Below, in pieces: positions 50,392 to 58,155 of a DNA stretch of 64,000 bases. The DNA is taken from positions 1 through 64,000 of the forward strand of contig JAEDDX010000006.1 in the NCBI GenBank assembly GCA_016293615.1, in the 5' to 3' direction. Source of the stretch: Acetatifactor sp. (GTDB lineage: Bacteria; Bacillota; Clostridia; Lachnospirales; Lachnospiraceae). The position numbers were made by a program, and so were the translations under genes. Position 1 is the first letter of the stretch. Each line of letters begins with the position of its first letter. The notes beneath the pieces were generated by a model. It had not been told where the DNA came from. It searched no databases and saw only the letters and a list, made by a program, of their open reading frames with translations.

Positions 50392-51513
50392 TTACATGGT
50401 ATATCTCTCGTTCTTTTCCACAACGATCTTGATCTGACCCTCCTCACCCACATAGCGGGAATTTGCACGAATGGTGCCGCGGCTCTCGACAATACAGTTC
50501 TCAATATAGGTATTGTCTCCGATATACACATCGTTGAGGATGATGGAGTTCTTGATCACACAGTTATTTCCGATGAAGCTCTTCTTGAATACAATGGAAT
50601 TCTCGATGACACCATTCACGATACATCCGCTGGAAACAATACTGTTCTTCACCTGGGAACCCACATTGTATTTTGCGGGCGGCAGATCCTCCACCTTGGA
50701 GTAGATATCAGGATACTGTTTGAAGAAATACTCTCTGACCTCGGGCTTTAAAAAGTCCATATTGGCGCCGAAGTAATCTTCCACGGAAGCAATATTTCTC
50801 CAGTAATCCTTGATCTTATATCCGTAGATCTTCTTCTGGTCCTTATAGCGGATCAGGATATCTCTTACGAAATCATATCTGTCTTCTTCTGCGCACTTCT
50901 CGATCATCTCCATCAGCAGACGGCGGCGGATGACATAAATACCGCAGGAGATGGTTCTGCTTCTCGCCTGTAGAGGCTTCTCCTCGAAGTCTTCCACACG
51001 GAATTCCTCGTTCATGCGGAGCGTGCCGTAACGCTCTACGCCCATATCGGTCTCCATATCACGGCAGACCACGGTGATATCGGCGTTCTTCTCAATATGG
51101 TATTCCAGCACCTTGTTGTAGTCCATCTTGTAGATTCCGTCGCCGGAAGCGATGACAACATAAGGTTCATGGCTGTTGCGTAGGAAGGACATATTCTGAT
51201 AGATGGCATCCGCCGTTCCTCTGTACCAGTTGCTGTTGTCAGCGGTCACGGTAGGCGTCAGAACGAACAGACCTCCCTGCTTTCGTCCGAAGTCCCACCA
51301 TTTCGAGGAGCTCAGATGCTCATTCAGACTTCTGGAATTGTACTGTGTCAGTACAGCCACCTTCTGAATATGGGAATTGGACATATTACTCAATGTAAAA
51401 TCGATGCTTCTGTAACTGCCGGCAACAGGCATTGCGCAGATGGCTCTTTTCTGTGACAGCTCCTGCATCCTGTGATTGTTTCCTCCGGCTAAAATGATTC
51501 CGATTGCTCTCAC
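50392..51513 (-). CDS. glgD: GlgD subunit of ADP-glucose pyrophosphorylase
   Basis: 373 residues. Nucleotidyltransferase N-terminus (IGIILAGGNNHRMQ..) and C-terminal left-handed beta-helix (hexapeptide repeats, IVSSGCIVNGVIENSIVF). GlgD differs from GlgC by altered catalytic-loop residues, and together they form the glycogen-synthesis enzyme in Firmicutes. One base overlaps glgC. Confidence 0.9.
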   Translation of the reverse strand: MRAIGIILAGGNNHRMQELSQKRAICAMPVAGSYRSIDFTLSNMSNSHIQKVAVLTQYNSRSLNEHLSSSKWWDFGRKQGGLFVLTPTVTADNSNWYRGTADAIYQNMSFLRNSHEPYVVIASGDGIYKMDYNKVLEYHIEKNADITVVCRDMETDMGVERYGTLRMNEEFRVEDFEEKPLQARSRTISCGIYVIRRRLLMEMIEKCAEEDRYDFVRDILIRYKDQKKIYGYKIKDYWRNIASVEDYFGANMDFLKPEVREYFFKQYPDIYSKVEDLPPAKYNVGSQVKNSIVSSGCIVNGVIENSIVFKKSFIGNNCVIKNSIILNDVYIGDNTYIENCIVESRGTIRANSRYVGEEGQIKIVVEKNERYTM

Positions 51514-52784
51514 TATACTTCACCTGCCTTAATCAATGTTTTGCCGCTTGCAAGACAAGCGTTCTCATAATCTGCCGCATCGGTCACACCAAAGATGACA
51601 GAGTTCTTGCCGACGGTAATTCCGTCAGGAATCACGCTCTTCTCGCCTACGGTGACAAGTCCGTGATTGTAAATATGAGGTGCGGTTTCGTTCTGGGCCT
51701 CTTCGCCGATGCCGAGTCTGACGCCGTTGCCGATCGCGGTCTCTTCAGCGACGATCGCCTTGTACAGCTCGCAGTTCTCACCGATCGTGGTGTGGTTCAT
51801 GATAATCGAGTCGCGCACCACGGTACCCTTGCCGATGGTAACACCGCATCCGATAACGGAGTTGTATACCTTGCCGTATATCTCGGAGCCCTCGCCGATG
51901 ATACTTCTCTCTGCCACGCTGTCCGCAGCAAGATACTGAGGAGGCTGTACCTCACTTCTGGTATAAATCTTCCAGTACTCTTCGTACAGGTTGAACTCGG
52001 GAACAATGTCGATCAGCTCCATGTTGGCTTCCCAATAAGAGCTCAAGGTTCCTACATCCTTCCAGTAACCGGTAAACTCGTAAGCATACATCGGCGCGCC
52101 GTTCTCATGGCAATAAGGAATGACATGCTTACCAAAATCAAGTGCGGGCTGCTCCGCATTCTTGATCAGAGCCTCCTTCAGAGTTTTCCAGTTAAAGATA
52201 TAGATACCCATACTTGCAAGATTGCTTCTGGGATTAGCGGGCTTCTCCTCAAAGTCCACGATTCTCTTATTGTCATCGGTAATCATGATTCCGAAACGGC
52301 TTGCTTCCTCCCAGGGAACGGGCATAACCGCAATCGTACATTCCGCACCGTTTGCCTTGTGGAAATCAAGCATCACCTCATAATCCATCTTGTAGATATG
52401 GTCACCGGAAAGAATCAGAACATACTCGGGATTGAAGGTCTCCATGTACTCAATGTTCTGATAGATCGCATTTGCCGTACCGGTATACCACTCGCTGTTC
52501 GAGCTCTTCTCATAAGGGGGAAGCACCGTAACACCGCCGATATTTCTGTCCAGGTCCCAAGGAATACCGATACCGATATGTGTATTCAGTTTCAAGGGTC
52601 TGTACTGCGTCAGAACACCCACTGTATCTACGCCTGAATTGATACAGTTAGAAAGCGGGAAATCAATAATACGATATTTTCCGCCGAATGATACCGCAGG
52701 TTTCGCTACTTTTGAAGTCAATACTCCCAGACGGCTACCCTGCCCGCCTGCCAACAACATGGCAATCATCTCTTTTTTAATCAT
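51513..52784 (-). CDS. glgC: Glucose-1-phosphate adenylyltransferase GlgC
   Basis: 423 residues. Makes ADP-glucose from ATP and glucose-1-phosphate, the first committed step of glycogen synthesis. MLLAGGQGSRLGVLTSKVAKPAVSFGG is the catalytic signature; FEEKPANP, the SGDHIYKMDY metal loop and a C-terminal beta-helix are present. First gene of the glgC-glgD-spoVG unit. Confidence 0.95.
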   Translation of the reverse strand: MIKKEMIAMLLAGGQGSRLGVLTSKVAKPAVSFGGKYRIIDFPLSNCINSGVDTVGVLTQYRPLKLNTHIGIGIPWDLDRNIGGVTVLPPYEKSSNSEWYTGTANAIYQNIEYMETFNPEYVLILSGDHIYKMDYEVMLDFHKANGAECTIAVMPVPWEEASRFGIMITDDNKRIVDFEEKPANPRSNLASMGIYIFNWKTLKEALIKNAEQPALDFGKHVIPYCHENGAPMYAYEFTGYWKDVGTLSSYWEANMELIDIVPEFNLYEEYWKIYTRSEVQPPQYLAADSVAERSIIGEGSEIYGKVYNSVIGCGVTIGKGTVVRDSIIMNHTTIGENCELYKAIVAEETAIGNGVRLGIGEEAQNETAPHIYNHGLVTVGEKSVIPDGITVGKNSVIFGVTDAADYENACLASGKTLIKAGEV

Positions 52785-52829
52785 GTCATCACCTCTGTCT
52801 AGCCTTTTACCCTTTTACCGGGTACACAA

Positions 52830-52858
52830 ATTATAGCACATCAAAAATAAAAAGTGAA
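52830..52858 (-). promoter_or_regulatory. Promoter of glgC-glgD-spoVG
   Basis: TTCACT (52853-52858) and TATAAT (52830-52835) on the minus strand with 17 bp between, about 45 bp before the glgC start. Confidence 0.7.
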
Positions 52859-53031
52859 TATTTATTGCCAAAAAATTACTGAAATCTGTCGTTTTTCTAT
52901 GTAATTTTTACAATTTTTACAAGATTCTTCCAAAAAGCATGTGCTATTTGACACGAATCCCCGGGACCGGCGGGTCTGAATTGGTAAATTTTCACATCTT
53001 CCGGTTTTCTGCCGCGACGGGCAGATTTTGT

Positions 53032-53060
53032 TTGTTTTTTACGGATGAAGTGCTTATAAT
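53032..53060 (+). promoter_or_regulatory. Promoter of murC
   Basis: TTGTTT (53032-53037), 17 bp, TATAAT (53055-53060), 34 bp before the murC start. Confidence 0.75.
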
Positions 53061-53094
53061 AGACATAACAGAACAGGAAAGGTAAGAAGTAACC

Positions 53095-54474
53095 ATGTAC
53101 GAAATAGATTTTAAAAAACCTGTCCATGTCTTCTTCGTGGGCATCGGCGGCATCAGCATGAGCGGACTGGCCGAGATTCTGCACCATGCAGGCTTTCGTG
53201 TATCCGGCTCCGACTGGAAATCCTCCGATATCACCACCGGGCTGGAGGCAAAGGGGATCAAAGTATACTACGGTGAAAATGCCGCCCATATCACAGACGA
53301 CATCGACTGTGCAGTCCTGACAAGCGCCGTACGGGAGAGCAACCGGGAGTTTACCGCCATCCGCGAAAAACAGATTCCCTATCTGTCCAGGGCAGAACTT
53401 CTGGGACAATTGATGAAAAACTACGCCGTCTCCGTTGCCGTCAGCGGCACACACGGCAAAACCACGACCACCTCCATGGTCAGCGAGATACTGATGAAGG
53501 CCGGCACGGATCCCACCATCTCCGTCGGCGGCATTTTAAAATCCATCGGCGGCAATATCCGCATCGGCAAAAGTGATGTCTTCGTCACGGAGGCCTGCGA
53601 GTACACCAACAGCTTCTTAAGCTTCTTCCCCACCGTGGGCATCATTTTGAACATAGAGGAGGATCATCTGGACTTCTTTCGGGATCTGGCAGATATCCGG
53701 AATTCTTTCCGCCGCTTCGCACAGCTTCTGCCCGCGGACGGCTGTCTGATCATCAACGCCGATATCGAGAACTACGAAGAGATCATAGGCGGGCTCTCCT
53801 GCCGCGTCATCACCTACTCAGTATCCGGCAGGGAGGCAGACTATACCCCCGCCGATATCTCCTTCAATGACTTTGGCTGCGGCCGGTTCACCGTACACGG
53901 CGGCTCCTCGGACTGCACCATACAGCTCAAGGTTCCCGGCATGCACAATATCAGCAATGCCCTGGCTGCCGTTGCACTGGCAGACCATCTGAAGCTCAGC
54001 CGCGAGGCCTGTGTCGGTGCACTGTCCGATTTTCACGGTGCCGACAGGCGCTTCGAATACAAGGGAACCATCGGCGGCGTCAACATCGTGGACGATTACG
54101 CCCACCATCCCACGGAGATCCGGGCGGCTCTGACCGGTGCAAAGCTTTATCCCCATAAAACCCTCTGGTGCGTGTTCCAGCCCCATACCTACACCCGCAC
54201 GAAGGCGTTCCTGAAGGAGTTTGCACAGGCGCTTTCCCTGGCTGACAGGGTCGTACTCGCCGATATTTATGCGGCCCGCGAGACGGACACCCTCGGCATC
54301 AGCTCCGAGGATCTGAAGGCAGAACTGGATGCCCTCGGCTGTGACTGCCATTACTTCCCAAGTTTTGATGAGATTGAAAATTTTCTACTGGAAAATTGCA
54401 TAAACGGGGACCTGTTGATAACTATGGGGGCCGGTGATGTGCATAAAATCGGGGAAAATCTCCTCGGAATCTAG
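53095..54474 (+). CDS. murC: UDP-N-acetylmuramate-L-alanine ligase
   Basis: 459 residues, usual length. Adds L-Ala to UDP-MurNAc in peptidoglycan synthesis. VGIGGISMSGLAEIL at the N-terminus binds UDP, GTHGKTTTTSM is the ATP P-loop, EACEYTNSFL and NIEEDHLDFF are metal and active-site motifs, and DDYAHHPTEI belongs to the C-terminal domain. Its stop codon is followed immediately by the first of the DnaA boxes. Confidence 0.97.
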   Translation: MYEIDFKKPVHVFFVGIGGISMSGLAEILHHAGFRVSGSDWKSSDITTGLEAKGIKVYYGENAAHITDDIDCAVLTSAVRESNREFTAIREKQIPYLSRAELLGQLMKNYAVSVAVSGTHGKTTTTSMVSEILMKAGTDPTISVGGILKSIGGNIRIGKSDVFVTEACEYTNSFLSFFPTVGIILNIEEDHLDFFRDLADIRNSFRRFAQLLPADGCLIINADIENYEEIIGGLSCRVITYSVSGREADYTPADISFNDFGCGRFTVHGGSSDCTIQLKVPGMHNISNALAAVALADHLKLSREACVGALSDFHGADRRFEYKGTIGGVNIVDDYAHHPTEIRAALTGAKLYPHKTLWCVFQPHTYTRTKAFLKEFAQALSLADRVVLADIYAARETDTLGISSEDLKAELDALGCDCHYFPSFDEIENFLLENCINGDLLITMGAGDVHKIGENLLGI

Positions 54475-54775
54475 TTATCCACAATATCCACAGAAGAAAA
54501 CCGCCGGCAGGCGACACGCTTCTGTGGATATTTTACCTTTTGCCGTGGATAAAAAATTTGCAAAGAAAAGGCGAAATTCCGCCGTAATACACGCTTTTGC
54601 CGAAAGCACGGATTTATTTATACACATTATCCACATTGTCCACATTTTGAGGAGCAGATACAGGGTCTTCCCTTTTTCGGGAAAATGCCTATTTCCTTTT
54701 TATAGGGCCTATGCTATACTTGCACTGCTGCGTAGGGACAGACTGCGCAATGCATGGCTGAAGGAAGAGGATACT
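54475..54775 (+). promoter_or_regulatory. Cluster of DnaA boxes upstream of the dnaD-dnaC genes
   Basis: Seven DnaA-box-like nonamers within 170 bp. TTATCCACA (perfect) at 54475 and 54627; one mismatch at 54484 (ATATCCACA), 54523 (reverse), 54544 (reverse), 54618 (TTATACACA) and 54636 (TTGTCCACA). The boxes at 54475 and 54484 are directly contiguous, and 54618, 54627 and 54636 form a run of three. AT-rich DNA lies between the groups. No dnaA or dnaN gene is present. The rest of this 301-bp gap to 54775 shows no gene. Confidence 0.85.
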
Positions 54776-55867
54776 ATGACACCGTTGACGATTTACAAGG
54801 ACAGTGACGCAGATTGCACCGTAGTGGCCAATCTGTTTATCGATGAATATATGAAGGATGCGAACGATGCGCAGATCAAGATCTATCTTTATCTTCTGCG
54901 TATGATGAACGCACGCCGGGCTACCAGTGTGTCCGATATCGCCGACAAGTTCAATCATACCGAGAAGGAGGTCGTGCGCGCCCTGAAGTACTGGGAGAAA
55001 GCACATCTATTGGACCTCGACTTTGATGAGGACAAGACTCTGATCGGCATCCATATCCGTGACCTGACAGAGGCAGACTCCGTCAGGAGGCAGCGTCGTA
55101 CCGCGCCTTCTACCTTTATTCCCATGCCCTCGGTGGCATCGGAGGCCGCACCGCAGAAGGAAGCGCCTGCCGCACCCGCCGCAGAGCAGGAGGAAGCAGT
55201 TCCTTATAAAAAGAAAACCTACACCGCGGCGCAGCTTCGCGAATTCAGCAGCCGGGAGAGCATTTCCCAACTGTTTTTCGTGGCTTCCCAATACATCGGA
55301 AAACCCCTGTCTCCCGCGGCAATGAACTCGATTCTGTTTTATAAGGATGTCCTGCATTTTTCCGACGATTTGATCGATTACCTGATTCAGTACTGCGTTG
55401 ACCGCGACAAAACTGACTTCAAATACATAGACAAGGTTGCCATCAGCTGGGCTGAGCAGGGATTTTCCACGCCTGCGGAGGCAGAGCGCGGCTCCCACCG
55501 CTACGAGAAGAGCTACTACGATATCATGAAGCAGCTCGGTCGTACAAGCTCTCCCACCCCCAGGGAAGCAGACTATATCACCAGATGGATCAAGGAATAC
55601 GGTTATTCCAACGACATCATTTTCGAGGCATGCGCCCGCACGGTTCTGGCTACCGACAAGAATCGTTTCGAGTATGCGGACCGCATCCTGCGAAGCTGGC
55701 ATGAACAGAAAATCCGCCATCTTGACGATGTGGCTAAGGCGGATGAACAGTTCCAGCAGAAGAAGCACAAAGCGGCTCCCGCGAAACCGCAGAGCGGCCG
55801 CTTCGGTCAGTTCACCCAGAACACCTATGACTTTGACGCTCTTGAAAAAGAGCTTTTGAGCAATTAA
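54776..55867 (+). CDS. DnaD-like replication initiation protein
   Basis: 363 residues from ATG 54776 (GGAAGAGGATACT upstream). The N-terminal winged-helix domain (about 20-100: IKIYLYLLRMMNARRATSVSDIADKF..) is followed by a low-complexity linker (residues ~115-145) and two DnaD/DnaB_2-type helical domains (about 155-235 and 235-330: EADYITRWIKEYGYSNDIIFEA). Such proteins help load the helicase in low-GC Gram-positives. The neighbour is an ATP-dependent helicase loader. Confidence 0.85.
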   Translation: MTPLTIYKDSDADCTVVANLFIDEYMKDANDAQIKIYLYLLRMMNARRATSVSDIADKFNHTEKEVVRALKYWEKAHLLDLDFDEDKTLIGIHIRDLTEADSVRRQRRTAPSTFIPMPSVASEAAPQKEAPAAPAAEQEEAVPYKKKTYTAAQLREFSSRESISQLFFVASQYIGKPLSPAAMNSILFYKDVLHFSDDLIDYLIQYCVDRDKTDFKYIDKVAISWAEQGFSTPAEAERGSHRYEKSYYDIMKQLGRTSSPTPREADYITRWIKEYGYSNDIIFEACARTVLATDKNRFEYADRILRSWHEQKIRHLDDVAKADEQFQQKKHKAAPAKPQSGRFGQFTQNTYDFDALEKELLSN

Positions 55868-55885
55868 TCCGAAAGGAGAATCTCC

Positions 55886-56869
55886 GTGGCACTCACCAAC
55901 ACCCAATATGATGCCATACTAAAGGAATATGCCGTGACCAGGGACGCCAACCGTGCCCTGTCTATGGCGCGTGCGGAGGAAGTATTCCGTGTGCTTCCCG
56001 AGGTCGCCGAGTTGAACGATTCCGTGAGCGCACTCTCAGTCGCCGCAGCCCGCTTAGTGTTGTCGGGCGACGACGCCGCGCTTACCAGATTGCATGAGCA
56101 GCTTGCCCGGATTGACCAAAAGCGCAAAGCACTGCTGACTTCGGCAGGCTTTCCCGAGGATTATCTGGAGCCTGTCTTCGACTGCCCGCATTGTAAGGAC
56201 ACCGGTTATGTCACCGGCGAGGACGGCTTAAAGGAGAAATGCTCGTGCTTTCGCCGTCGTGAGATCGCCGTACTGTATTCCCAGACCAATATCAGAGAAT
56301 TGCTCGCAAAGGAGAATTTTTCCACCCTCTCCTACGAATACTATCAGGGTGAGGATTTGCAGCGTTTTGAGAATGCCGCAGCGCTCTCCAAAGATTTTAC
56401 GAAAAAATTCAATCAGGACTACACAAACATTTTGTTTTATGGTACAGTGGGTACTGGCAAAAGCTTCCTGTCCGGCTGTATTGCAAAAGAGCTGGTAGAC
56501 CAGGGGCATTCTGTGATCTATTTCAGTGCCTCGACAATGTTTGATCTGCTCGCGAGATATGCTTTTGACCGGAAGGACAGGCAGGCGCTGCAGGAGTTTT
56601 ATGACGACCTGTACTCCTGCGATTTGTTGATTATTGATGACCTGGGGACCGAATATACCAACGATTTCGTTTCCTCACAGCTGTTCTCCTGTCTGAACGA
56701 AAGACACCTCGGCAGAAAATCCACCATCATTTCCACCAACTTAAGTCTGGCGGAGATCAGGGATCGCTACTCCGAGCGTATCTTCTCGCGGATATCCAGC
56801 TCCTTTGAGCTTTGTAAGCTCACCGGTCAGGACATCAGGATCTACAAAAAAAGAATGCAGAACAAGTAA
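55886..56869 (+). CDS. DnaC/DnaI-like helicase loader ATPase
   Basis: 327 residues from GTG 55886 (AAAGGAGAATCTCC). Residues 1-90 are helical; CPHCKDTGYV..EKCSCF provides four cysteines for a zinc site. The AAA+ domain has Walker A YGTVGTGKSFLSG and Walker B LLIIDDLGTEY with a sensor-like STNLSL. It loads the replicative helicase onto DNA, as DnaI or DnaC. It follows the DnaD-like gene by 18 bp. Confidence 0.92.
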   Translation: MALTNTQYDAILKEYAVTRDANRALSMARAEEVFRVLPEVAELNDSVSALSVAAARLVLSGDDAALTRLHEQLARIDQKRKALLTSAGFPEDYLEPVFDCPHCKDTGYVTGEDGLKEKCSCFRRREIAVLYSQTNIRELLAKENFSTLSYEYYQGEDLQRFENAAALSKDFTKKFNQDYTNILFYGTVGTGKSFLSGCIAKELVDQGHSVIYFSASTMFDLLARYAFDRKDRQALQEFYDDLYSCDLLIIDDLGTEYTNDFVSSQLFSCLNERHLGRKSTIISTNLSLAEIRDRYSERIFSRISSSFELCKLTGQDIRIYKKRMQNK

Positions 56870-56901
56870 ATAACATGTACAAAAAGAGAGGACTTGAATT
56901 C

Positions 56902-58086
56902 ATGGGTAACCGCGAAGAAAAAAGAAACCTGGAAACCATTCCCGTAGGTTCCTTGGGAATGATTGCGCTGGAAGGCTGCAAGGCATTGGGCGAGAAGGTA
57001 GACAAGTATCTGGTAAAGTGGAGAGCCGAGAGAGAGAGCGAGCACAAGGATTCCCTTGCTTTCTCCGGCTATCAGAGAAATTCCTACCTGCTAAATGCTA
57101 AGGTTCCCCGTTTCGGCTCCGGCGAAGCAAAGGGAATGATTCTCGAATCCGTTCGAGGCTCCGACCTTTACCTGCTGGTGGATGTTCTGAACTATTCCCT
57201 TACCTATTCCCTGTGCGGTCACGAGAACCATATGTCGCCCGATGACCACTATCAGGACTTAAAGAGAGTCATTGCCGCACTCGGCGGCAAGGCCCGCCGT
57301 ATCACGGTGATCATGCCTTTCCTGTATGAGAGCCGTCAGCACAAGAGAACCGCAAGAGAATCCCTCGACTGCGCGCTTGCCCTTCAGGAGCTGGTAAAGA
57401 TGGGCGTTGACAACATCATCACCTTCGATGCGCACGACCCCAGAGTGCAGAATGCGATTCCGCTGAATGGTTTCGAAACCGTTCAGCCCGCGTATCAGTT
57501 CATCAAAGGTCTGCTTCGCAATGTGAAGGGGCTGCAGCTTGATTCCAACCACATGATGGTCATCAGCCCCGATGAAGGCGGCATGCGCCGTGCCATCTAT
57601 ATCGCAAATGTGCTCGGTCTGGACATGGGCATGTTCTACAAGAGACGCGACTACACCAAGATCGTAAACGGCCGCAATCCTATCGTGGCGCACGAATTCC
57701 TCGGCACCAGCGTGGAAGGCAAGGACATGATCATCATCGATGACATGATTTCCTCCGGCGAAAGCGTTCTGGAGGTTGCCGCAGCCTTAAAGGAGCGCAA
57801 GGCCAACAAGATCTTCGTCTTCTCCACCTTCGGTCTGTTCACCAACGGTCTGGACAAGTTCGACAAGGCTTTTGAGAGCGGCATCATTGACAAGGTCCTC
57901 ACCACCAACCTGATCTATCAGACTCCCGAGCTTCTGCAGAGAGAATGGTACATCAACTGTGACATGAGTAAGTATATCGCTTATATCATCGACACTCTGA
58001 ACCATGACACTTCGATCAGCGACCTGCTCAATCCCAATGAGAAGATTCAGCAGATCGTATCCAGATACAAGCTGGGCGAACTGTAA
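56902..58086 (+). CDS. prs: Ribose-phosphate pyrophosphokinase
   Basis: 394 residues from ATG 56902 (a longer frame begins nine codons earlier but has a poorer site). Makes PRPP from ribose-5-phosphate and ATP for nucleotide, His and Trp synthesis. The PRPP loop is MIIIDDMISSGES, and the middle region has RITVIMPFLYESRQHKRTARES for the ATP flap. It is longer than the 310-residue classical form, with an N-terminal extension of about 50 residues, a form I have seen in Clostridia. Confidence 0.9.
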   Translation: MGNREEKRNLETIPVGSLGMIALEGCKALGEKVDKYLVKWRAERESEHKDSLAFSGYQRNSYLLNAKVPRFGSGEAKGMILESVRGSDLYLLVDVLNYSLTYSLCGHENHMSPDDHYQDLKRVIAALGGKARRITVIMPFLYESRQHKRTARESLDCALALQELVKMGVDNIITFDAHDPRVQNAIPLNGFETVQPAYQFIKGLLRNVKGLQLDSNHMMVISPDEGGMRRAIYIANVLGLDMGMFYKRRDYTKIVNGRNPIVAHEFLGTSVEGKDMIIIDDMISSGESVLEVAAALKERKANKIFVFSTFGLFTNGLDKFDKAFESGIIDKVLTTNLIYQTPELLQREWYINCDMSKYIAYIIDTLNHDTSISDLLNPNEKIQQIVSRYKLGEL

Positions 58087-58099
58087 TAAAGCAAATACA

Positions 58100-58137
58100 A
58101 AGCCGGTCTATCCACTCGCGATAGACCGGCTTATTTT
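58100..58137 (+). terminator. Strong terminator after prs
   Basis: AAGCCGGTCTATC and its exact 13-bp complement surround seven bases, followed by ATTTTAT. The opposite gene ends at 58156, so the stem may stop transcripts from both sides. Confidence 0.9.
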
Positions 58138-58155
58138 ATGAACGCGGCTTGTCCC

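Larger units (their letters stand above)
52785..53094. other. Divergent gap between glgC and murC
   Basis: 310 bp with no gene. It holds the two outward promoters listed separately, an AT-rich centre (52840-52920) and nothing else recognised. Confidence 0.6.

Noticed and set aside
54475..54650. Chromosomal oriC
   Set aside because: DnaA boxes are clear but dnaA, dnaN, and the usual rpmH neighbours are missing, so only a DnaA-box cluster is claimed.
54434..54775. N-terminal extension of the DnaD-like gene by 114 codons
   Set aside because: The extension would overlap the murC end and cover the DnaA boxes, lacks a ribosome site, and reads like noncoding DNA. ATG 54776 fits better.
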